Origin: Zhuqueibacter pondensis
Lineage (GTDB): Bacteria; Zhuqueibacterota; Zhuqueibacteria; Zhuqueibacterales; Zhuqueibacteraceae
Reading direction: 5' to 3'
Length of the DNA: 64,000 bases
Assembly (NCBI GenBank): GCA_034505955.1
Contig: JAPDQK010000005.1
Location: 62,001-126,000 of the forward strand
Shown here: one piece after another, positions 20,602-26,977 of the stretch
Layout of the letters: each line of letters opens with the position of its first letter
How positions within the stretch are numbered: position 1 is the first letter of the stretch
Program-made: the position numbers and the translations under genes
The notes under the pieces: model-generated
What the model was told of the DNA's origin: nothing
The model's input: the letters and a program-made list of their open reading frames with translations, nothing else
Databases searched by the model: none

Positions 20602-20647
20602 TCTTTCCCCCCCCAATTCCGCCGTTGCCAAAAACAACCTTCACCCA

Positions 20648-20746
20648 GATAATTCACGCGGTGCGTAAATCGACCCCGTGAGATACTGTTATGCTTGTCA
20701 TCTCACGGCGTTGGCTCAAGCCTGAAAATGTGGCTCGTGAATTATC
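20648..20746. repeat. 99-bp palindromic repeat element, copy 1
   Basis: The element begins GATAATTCACG and ends CGTGAATTATC, a perfect 11-base terminal inverted repeat. An inner pair, CCGTGAGAT and ATCTCACGG, is also inverted. A second copy at 51480-51578 lies in opposite orientation, has the same 99-base length and matches at about 89 of 99 positions by eye. It fills the space between the DapA-like gene and the alcohol dehydrogenase gene. Confidence 0.85.
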
Positions 20747-20751
20747 GGAGT

Positions 20752-21777
20752 TTAACTTATCTTCAGCACCTTTGCCCCTCGAATTTTGCCTCGCTTCAAT
20801 TCCATCAAGGCGGCGTTTGCCTCTTCAAGTCTGAACTCCTGAACCTCGGGCTTGATGCCGATTTCGGCGGCCAGGCGCAAGAACTCGCGCACATCCTGGC
20901 GTGCGACATTGGCCACGCTCTTGATCTCCTTCTCCTGCCACAGATGTGACGGGTAGTCCAGTTGCAGAAGATAGTCCTTGTCAACCTCTTCCTTGCGAAT
21001 GGCATTGATGACCAGCCTGCCACCGGCATCCAGATTTTTCAACGCTTCCACGACCGGTTTCCAAACCGGTGTGGTATCGATGATGCAATCAAGCTTTTCC
21101 GGTGAGGCTTCCGCAATATCACCAGCCCAGGCCGCGCCAAGCTCTCGCGCGAATTTTCTTTCAGTTTCATTCCGGCTAAAAACGAAAATCTCGACGTGTG
21201 GATATTGATGCCGGACCATCTTCAGGACCAGATGTCCCGAAGCACCGAAACCTGTGAGCCCCAGGTTCTGGCCGTCTCGAAGGCCGGTCAACTTAAGGGA
21301 GCGATAGCCAATGGCACCGGCACACAACAGCGGCGCGGCTTCAATATCAGAGAGTGTGTCAGGGAGGGAATAGGCGAAATCTTCTCCAACGGTCAGATAC
21401 TGGGCATAGCCGCCGTTCACATCTCTGCCCGTGGCATGAAAGTGCGGACAAAGATTTTCATTTCCTGCCAGACAGAATTTGCACTGTCCGCAAGCGGAAT
21501 GAATCCACGCTATGCCGACGCGATCCCCGATGTTAAAAGCACCGGCACCGTTGCCGAGCTGCTCAACTCTTCCGACCACTTGATGGCCGAGGACGATGGG
21601 CAAGCGCGGCGGTGTTCTGCCTTCGATCTCATCCAATTCCGTATGGCAGACCCCACAAGCCGAAACACGGACCAGGATCTCTTTGGTTTCTGGTACCGGG
21701 TCGGGAAGATCCACAAGATTCAGCGGTGCAGTGTTCTCTTCGAGCTTGCACAGCTTGTTTAGCACCATCGCTTTCAT
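20752..21777 (-). CDS. Zinc-dependent alcohol dehydrogenase (MDR family)
   Basis: This 341-residue medium-chain dehydrogenase has the catalytic zinc site in SACGVCHTELD and LGHQVVGRVE, and the four-cysteine structural zinc site in SACGQCKFCLAGNENLC. The usual GHE is GHQ here. The cofactor loop reads GLTGFGASGHLVLK, close to the GxGxxG pattern. Known relatives act on primary alcohols or aldehydes; the substrate here is unknown. The gene follows kbl by 17 bases on the same strand and may be in the threonine operon, where aldehyde by-products could be its targets. Its 3' end abuts the 99-bp repeat. Confidence 0.9.
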   Translation of the reverse strand: MKAMVLNKLCKLEENTAPLNLVDLPDPVPETKEILVRVSACGVCHTELDEIEGRTPPRLPIVLGHQVVGRVEQLGNGAGAFNIGDRVGIAWIHSACGQCKFCLAGNENLCPHFHATGRDVNGGYAQYLTVGEDFAYSLPDTLSDIEAAPLLCAGAIGYRSLKLTGLRDGQNLGLTGFGASGHLVLKMVRHQYPHVEIFVFSRNETERKFARELGAAWAGDIAEASPEKLDCIIDTTPVWKPVVEALKNLDAGGRLVINAIRKEEVDKDYLLQLDYPSHLWQEKEIKSVANVARQDVREFLRLAAEIGIKPEVQEFRLEEANAALMELKRGKIRGAKVLKIS

Positions 21778-21794
21778 AGGCGTGTCGAGAAACG

Positions 21795-22970
21795 TTATAT
21801 CACTCCAACCTCTTTGCCAACCTTCTCGAATGCCCTCACCGCAAAATCCAAATCCTCGGTTGAATGCGTCGCCGAGATCATCACGCGCAGGCGCTCTTTG
21901 CCTTTCGGCACGGTCGGATATGCGATGGCCATGGCAAAAACTTCATTTTCAAAAAGTTTCTGGCTCAGGGCACGCGCTTTTTGGGTATCCCCGATCATCA
22001 CCGGGGTAATGGGTGTGACGCTCTGGCCGAGATCGAAGCCGAGCGCTTTCATTTTTTCTTTGAAGTATTTGGTGTTGGCCCAGAGCTTTTCCACGAGTGC
22101 GCCGGATTCGGCAAGAATATCGACCGCGGCAATGCAAGCCGCTACATCTGCGGGTGTCACCGCGCTGGAAAAGAGAAATGGCCGGGCGCGCTGACGCAGG
22201 TAATCAATGATCGGCTTCTTTCCGGCAACATAGCCGCCGACCACACCAAAGGCTTTGGAGAGGGTGCCAATCTCAATATCGACACGCCCGTGCAAGCCGA
22301 AATGATCCGCGATGCCGCGGCCGGCGCGACCCAACACGCCTTCGCCGTGGGCATCGTCCACCATCGTCAGGGCATTATATTTCTCGGCGACTTCGACAAT
22401 CTCCTTCATCGGTGCGATGTCGCCATCCATGCTGAACACGCCGTCGGTGATGATCAATTTTCGGCGTGCCGCCGGCTCACTTTTAATTTTGGCTTCAAGA
22501 TCCGCCGCATCATTATGCTTGTAACGCACCACTTTTGCGCGTGAGAGACGGCAGCCGTCAATGATGCTGGCATGATTCAGCTCATCGGAGAATATGACGT
22601 CCTCTTCGCCGGTGATGGTGGGAATGACCGCCTGGTTGGCAATCAAGCCGGATTGCAGAGAAATGGTATCTTCCACACCTTTGAAGGCGGCCAACTTGGC
22701 TTCCAGCTCGCGATGCAAGGTTTGAGTGCCGGCAATCGAGCGCACCGCCGCCGGTCCGACGCCATATCGATCGATCGCGCTCTTCGCGGCCTCTCTGAGT
22801 TTTGGGTGGTTGGCAAAGCCGAGATAATTGTTGGTGCACATGTTGAGCACACGCTGGCCATCAACTTGAATCCACGCACCCACCGCGCTTTCAATGGTGC
22901 GGATATTGATGAACAAGCCCTGATCTTTGAGGGCTTGAATTTCGTTGTTGAGAAAATCGAGTTTGGACAT
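21795..22970 (-). CDS. kbl: Glycine C-acetyltransferase (2-amino-3-ketobutyrate CoA ligase)
   Basis: This PLP enzyme of the alpha-oxoamine synthase family cleaves 2-amino-3-ketobutyrate with CoA to glycine and acetyl-CoA. The 391-residue chain has NMCTNNYLGFANHPKLREAA, RSIAGTQTLHRELE, FSDELNHASIIDG, MVDDAHGEGVLG and the PLP-lysine site GTLSKAFGVVGGYV. GGAG lies eight bases before the ATG. It is 25 bases downstream of the threonine dehydrogenase gene, forming the classical tdh-kbl pair of threonine degradation. Glycine produced could enter GcvP/GcvH, encoded about 20 kb away. Confidence 0.94.
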   Translation of the reverse strand: MSKLDFLNNEIQALKDQGLFINIRTIESAVGAWIQVDGQRVLNMCTNNYLGFANHPKLREAAKSAIDRYGVGPAAVRSIAGTQTLHRELEAKLAAFKGVEDTISLQSGLIANQAVIPTITGEEDVIFSDELNHASIIDGCRLSRAKVVRYKHNDAADLEAKIKSEPAARRKLIITDGVFSMDGDIAPMKEIVEVAEKYNALTMVDDAHGEGVLGRAGRGIADHFGLHGRVDIEIGTLSKAFGVVGGYVAGKKPIIDYLRQRARPFLFSSAVTPADVAACIAAVDILAESGALVEKLWANTKYFKEKMKALGFDLGQSVTPITPVMIGDTQKARALSQKLFENEVFAMAIAYPTVPKGKERLRVMISATHSTEDLDFAVRAFEKVGKEVGVI

Positions 22971-22995
22971 GGTGCGGACTCCGTATAAATTTCTT

Positions 22996-24033
22996 TCACT
23001 TCATCTGTTGATAGCGTGCTTTGATCCTCGGTATCAAATACTCCTCGAAGGCGCGTTCCTGATCATACTCCGGCACCCAGCCCCAATCCCGGCGCGCCGC
23101 CGAGTCATCGACATCCACGGGCCAGGAATCCACAATGGCCTGGCGTTTGTCATCCGGCCGAAAGGTGATGTCGGCATGTTTGAAGGCACGGAGCACCAAT
23201 TCACGAATTTCGGCGGCGCTGGGGTTGAAACTGCCGATGTTGTAAACCGTTTGTTTCAACTGCTCCCGCGGCACGGCCTGCAATTTCAACAGGGCGTGAA
23301 TGGCGTCCGGCATGGCCATGAATGGAATGCGCACGTCCTCGCGCACGAAGCAGGCGTAGCTTTTGTTCTGCGCCGCCGCATGCAGCATCTCCGGTGCATA
23401 GTCACTCGTGCCGCCACTGGGCACCGTTATCGCGCTGATCAAGCCGGGAAAACGGATCGCGCGGAAATCAATACCGCCACTCAATGTATCCGCCGCTAAT
23501 TGACGGTAGTGCGAGGCGTAGTAGCGGCCGAGATGCTCGCAATAGAGTTTGTTGCAGCCATACATGGTGATTGGATAATTCCACTCGGTTTCTTTGACTT
23601 TTCCGGCGGCCTGCTTGGTGGCGCGATTGGGGAGGCCATAGACGGCAATGGAACTGGGAAACATGAATTTGACGACGGCGCCGTGCCAGCGGGATTGTTC
23701 AATCGCCAACTTCAGCATGTTCATGGTGCCTTCGACATTGACACGGTGCGCCGCTTCCGGCGTGAATTCCGCGCGCGTGGAGAGCAGCGCCGCAAGATGA
23801 TAAACACAGTGAATTTCATACTCACTTTGCACACGCTCGAGCAAGCGTTGTTCGAGAATATCGCCCACGATCGTCGTGCTGCACAATCGTCGCAAGCTTT
23901 CGTCAAACGGGCGAACATCCAAAGCTAGAATATCGTGAGTGCCTTCTTCCGCCAGACGTTCGATGAGACTATGGCCCATCTCGCCATTGGCGCCAGTGAT
24001 CAAAATGCCGGGTTTGCGGATGCGGACAGTCAT
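22996..24033 (-). CDS. tdh: L-threonine 3-dehydrogenase, SDR (epimerase-like) type
   Basis: This 345-residue extended SDR protein has the NAD-binding GILITGANGEMGHSLIERL, the active tyrosine and lysine in YPITMYGCNKLYCEHLG, and the C-terminal block FRAIRFPGLISAITVPSGGTSDYAPEMLHAA that is typical of the NAD-dependent SDR-type threonine dehydrogenases of Flavobacteria, archaea and animals. It would oxidise L-threonine to 2-amino-3-ketobutyrate, the Kbl substrate. kbl follows after 25 bases. A UDP-sugar epimerase is the main alternative, but the kbl neighbour and the PGLIS motif argue for threonine. No strong ribosome site is visible before the ATG. Confidence 0.9.
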   Translation of the reverse strand: MTVRIRKPGILITGANGEMGHSLIERLAEEGTHDILALDVRPFDESLRRLCSTTIVGDILEQRLLERVQSEYEIHCVYHLAALLSTRAEFTPEAAHRVNVEGTMNMLKLAIEQSRWHGAVVKFMFPSSIAVYGLPNRATKQAAGKVKETEWNYPITMYGCNKLYCEHLGRYYASHYRQLAADTLSGGIDFRAIRFPGLISAITVPSGGTSDYAPEMLHAAAQNKSYACFVREDVRIPFMAMPDAIHALLKLQAVPREQLKQTVYNIGSFNPSAAEIRELVLRAFKHADITFRPDDKRQAIVDSWPVDVDDSAARRDWGWVPEYDQERAFEEYLIPRIKARYQQMK

Positions 24034-24137
24034 AAGCGATTCCGTTTTTTATCCAGGTGAGGACATTTTCATTCATACCTACGACGGCTAAAATATAAAA
24101 CGATTTTACGAAATGTCAAGAGGGTTCCTTCATAAAC

Positions 24138-24187
24138 AAAAAGGCGCAATCCTTCCGAATTCGCTCAGGGAAGAATTGCGCCTTTTC
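24138..24187 (-). terminator. Rho-independent terminator downstream of rpsT
   Basis: The arms AAAAGGCGCAAT and ATTGCGCCTTTT pair, extended by a CCTTCC/GGAAG segment, around a short loop. On the minus strand the stem is followed by TTTTTG, giving a classical terminator about 100 bases past the rpsT stop. On the plus strand it also ends in CCTTTT, so it may work in both directions. Confidence 0.8.
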
Positions 24188-24278
24188 AAACAGCCGTTGT
24201 ATGAGAACCCGGCGTGTTATCATCCGTGTCCGAGGTCCAACTGTACTGATAAGCGACACCGGTCTCATTGTCGCGCAT
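24186..24278 (-). CDS. Possible 30-residue small ORF or gene remnant between rpsT and its terminator
   Basis: Starting at ATG 24278 the minus strand reads MRDNETGVAYQYSWTSDTDD and ten more residues to a TGA at 24186-24188, right at the terminator stem. The composition is polar and protein-like and the frame stays open upstream into the rpsT end (RCHFRLIFQ). No good ribosome site is seen. It could be a small co-transcribed protein, the tail of a decayed gene, or chance; I do not recognise it. Confidence 0.25.
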   Translation of the reverse strand: MRDNETGVAYQYSWTSDTDDNTPGSHTTAV

Positions 24279-24286
24279 TTGAAAAA

Positions 24287-24556
24287 TCAGGCGGAAGTGA
24301 CAGCGGGCAGTCGGTTATAAAAACGGCTCAATCGTGATTTTTGGTTGGCTGCTTTGTTGCGATGAATGATGCCGTGGTTGACCAACCTGTCGAGCAAAGA
24401 GACTGCCGCACGCAAATCCTTTTCGGCGGATTGCTGGTCCTTGGCGGCCAGGACTTTTTTTATCATCGTTCGCATGGTGGAACGCTCTTGCCGATTTCGC
24501 AACGTCCGCCGTTTGATTTGGCGGATGCGTTTGATTGCAGATTGATGAGTTGCCAT
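24287..24556 (-). CDS. rpsT: 30S ribosomal protein S20
   Basis: This 89-residue basic protein binds 16S rRNA in the small subunit. The start MATHQSAIKRIRQIKRR, the middle TMIKKVLAAKD and the end GIIHRNKAANQKSRLSRFYN are the typical S20 pattern. The frame is open ten codons further upstream, but ATG 24556 gives the conserved N-terminus. It is a single-gene unit divergent from the MscS gene, with a terminator at 24138-24187. Confidence 0.96.
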   Translation of the reverse strand: MATHQSAIKRIRQIKRRTLRNRQERSTMRTMIKKVLAAKDQQSAEKDLRAAVSLLDRLVNHGIIHRNKAANQKSRLSRFYNRLPAVTSA

Positions 24557-24823
24557 AATTTCTCGTTTGGATTTCCTGGTGTTCAAAAATATTAATTTAA
24601 TATAATGAAATGTCCTAACATTGTCAATAAAAAATTTCCACTGGAAATTAAAGCTTGATTCTGTGAAAAAAAGGGGGTACTATGTTATATTCCACAGCCC
24701 TGTCGCAGAGACTCGCTCATTGTCGCCATACCGCAGAATTGGGTCGTGTGCATTTCCCGGCACTTGATTTTTGTGCAACAAAGCCCGACTTTACTCAAAA
24801 AGCTTACTGAGGAGAGCAGCCTT

Positions 24824-25912
24824 ATGGATACCATCAATGCCTTTTTACAATTCAGTTGGATAAAGTTCTTACTGCCGGTCGGCGTACTGGTGATCACCCT
24901 CATGGTGGGCTGGATCAGCAAACGGTTTTTATTCCGCTCCCTGCGACAATGGGCGGCAAAAACCCAAACTCGCACTGACGATATTCTCGTTCAAGCCTTC
25001 AGCGGACCATTCATGATCTGGGTGCTGATATTGGGTTTGCATCTCGCCACGCAGACTTCCGACTTGCCCGATCGTATCACCGGTCTCATCGGCAAGAGTC
25101 TGCTCATTTTGTGGGTGATTTCGTTGACGCTGGTGGCCTCGCGCCTGGTTGCCAATCTGGTGAAACATTTTGGCAACGAAATGCAGGGCGCGCTGCCTGT
25201 GACCAGTCTCACGCAAAATCTGGCACGCATTGGCGTGATGACCATCGGCATGCTGATTTTGCTCAACCAGCTTGGCGTCTCGATCACACCGATCCTCACT
25301 GCCTTGGGTGTCGGCGGCCTGGCTGTGGCGCTGGCGCTGCAAGACACGCTATCGAATCTGTTTGCAGGATTTTACATCAGCCTCGCCGGCAACATTCGCC
25401 CCGGCGATTACATCAAGCTCGACAGTGGCGAAGAGGGCTACGTCACCGACATCACCTGGCGCAGCACCACGATTCGCGCTTTGCCAAACAATTTGATTAT
25501 CGTGCCCAACGCAAAATTGGCGCAAGCGATCGTGACCAACTACTATCTGCCCGAAAAGCGCATGTCGTTGCAACTCCCGATCAGCGTCAGCTACGATAAC
25601 GATCCCGATGAAATCGAACGCATTTTGATCGAAGAGGCGAAAAAGGGCGCGCAAGATATTCCTGGTCTTCTTGCCGAGCCGGCGCCGCTCGTGCGCTTCA
25701 TTCCCGGCTTCGGCGATTCCTCTCTGAATTTCACGCTGATCTGTCAAGTGGCAGAATTTACCGATCAATATCTGGCGCAGCACGAGTTGCGCAAACGCAT
25801 CTTCAAACGCTTTCGCGAAGAGGGGATCGAAATTCCATTTCCGATCCGTACCGTCTACCTGCGCGACCATTCAACGAACGGCAAGATGACGACCAATGAA
25901 CAAACTTACTGA
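24824..25912 (+). CDS. MscS-family mechanosensitive ion channel
   Basis: This 362-residue inner-membrane channel should release solutes on sudden osmotic downshift. Four or so membrane segments precede the pore helix region ALGVGGLAVALALQDTLSNL, followed by the conserved FAGFYISLAGNIRPGDYIKL and the beta domain (ITWRSTTIRALPNNLIIVPN), as in MscS. ATG 24824 has GAGGAG about nine bases upstream; a longer in-frame version from 24746 lacks one. Its last 17 bases overlap the start of the mannosyl-3-phosphoglycerate phosphatase gene, linking solute release and solute synthesis. Confidence 0.94.
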   Translation: MDTINAFLQFSWIKFLLPVGVLVITLMVGWISKRFLFRSLRQWAAKTQTRTDDILVQAFSGPFMIWVLILGLHLATQTSDLPDRITGLIGKSLLILWVISLTLVASRLVANLVKHFGNEMQGALPVTSLTQNLARIGVMTIGMLILLNQLGVSITPILTALGVGGLAVALALQDTLSNLFAGFYISLAGNIRPGDYIKLDSGEEGYVTDITWRSTTIRALPNNLIIVPNAKLAQAIVTNYYLPEKRMSLQLPISVSYDNDPDEIERILIEEAKKGAQDIPGLLAEPAPLVRFIPGFGDSSLNFTLICQVAEFTDQYLAQHELRKRIFKRFREEGIEIPFPIRTVYLRDHSTNGKMTTNEQTY

Positions 25913-26741
25913 ACCGCGCTGGTTGTTTTTTACCGACCTCGACGGCACGCTGCTCGACCACGACACCTACGATTTTTCGCCGGCATTGCCGGCATTGACG
26001 GCGCTGCGAGTGGCGCGGGTGCCGTTGATTTTGTGCTCCTCGAAAACCCATGCGGAAATGAAATATTGGAGTGGCATGCTCAATATTGACTATCCTTTTA
26101 TCTCGGAAAATGGTGGCGCGCTCTCCATTCCCAAAGGTTGTTTTACCAAGCCGTTTGATTTTCACGAAGAACGAAATGCGCATCTCTTGATTCTATTGGG
26201 TACGAGCTATCCCACGCTGCGTGCCGCACTCGTCGAAATCGCCCAACAGACCTATTTACCGCTCGTTGGTTTTGGCGATATGAATTCTGAACAAATCGCA
26301 GCGCTCACCGGTTTGTCTCTGGAACAAGCAAACTTGGCCAAAATGCGCGATGCCGACGAACCCTTTTTTATTGACCGCGACTTTAACGAGGGGGAAGTGA
26401 GAAGATTAGAAGCGACGGTGGCAAGCAGAGGGTTGCGCCTGACGCGCGGTGGGAGATTTTTTCATCTCACCGGTGAAAATGACAAGGGTAAAGCTGTGCA
26501 ATTATTGACGAAACTATATCGTGACGAATGGCAACAGGCCATCCGCACCGTGGGGTTTGGCGACAGTCTGAATGATTTACCGCTGCTGCACGCGGTCGAA
26601 ACGCCGATCCTGGTGCGCAACAAAAACGGCGAGGTTGATGCGAATGTGCTGGCGCAGATCCAAGCCCGGATCACCACAGAAGCCGGCCCTGCCGGTTGGA
26701 ATGAAGCGGTTTTGAAAATTCTGGAAACGCTTTACAGTTGA
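25896..26741 (+). CDS. Mannosyl-3-phosphoglycerate phosphatase (HAD-IIB family)
   Basis: This 281-residue HAD hydrolase carries the nucleophile motif FFTDLDGTLLDHDTYDF, motif II in LILCSSKTHAEM and motif IV in TVGFGDSLNDLPLLHAV. The segment FISENGGALSIPKG, with the glycine pair, marks the mannosyl-3-phosphoglycerate phosphatase subgroup, which makes the osmolyte mannosylglycerate. The matching synthase gene is not in the window, and a YedP-like phosphatase of unknown target is the alternative. The gene overlaps the MscS gene by 17 bases, so the two are probably co-translated. Confidence 0.86.
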   Translation: MNKLTEPRWLFFTDLDGTLLDHDTYDFSPALPALTALRVARVPLILCSSKTHAEMKYWSGMLNIDYPFISENGGALSIPKGCFTKPFDFHEERNAHLLILLGTSYPTLRAALVEIAQQTYLPLVGFGDMNSEQIAALTGLSLEQANLAKMRDADEPFFIDRDFNEGEVRRLEATVASRGLRLTRGGRFFHLTGENDKGKAVQLLTKLYRDEWQQAIRTVGFGDSLNDLPLLHAVETPILVRNKNGEVDANVLAQIQARITTEAGPAGWNEAVLKILETLYS

Positions 26742-26977
26742 AATTTTCCGGAATACCGACATGATCATAGAATTGCGCTGCGGGATCGTTCTCGGGTCGT
26801 CATTGTCATTCTCCGACCGCTCGGCCTCGAAATTCGAAAAATTGGCGGCGTTGAAACGAGTTTAGCGTGATATTTCTTGAAACCCTGTTCCCGTTTCCGA
26901 TGCGTGTAATTCCATTTGCAATTCACCCATTCCTTCCGTAAATTTTCTTCAAAACAATCATTCACAGCGGACGCTTC

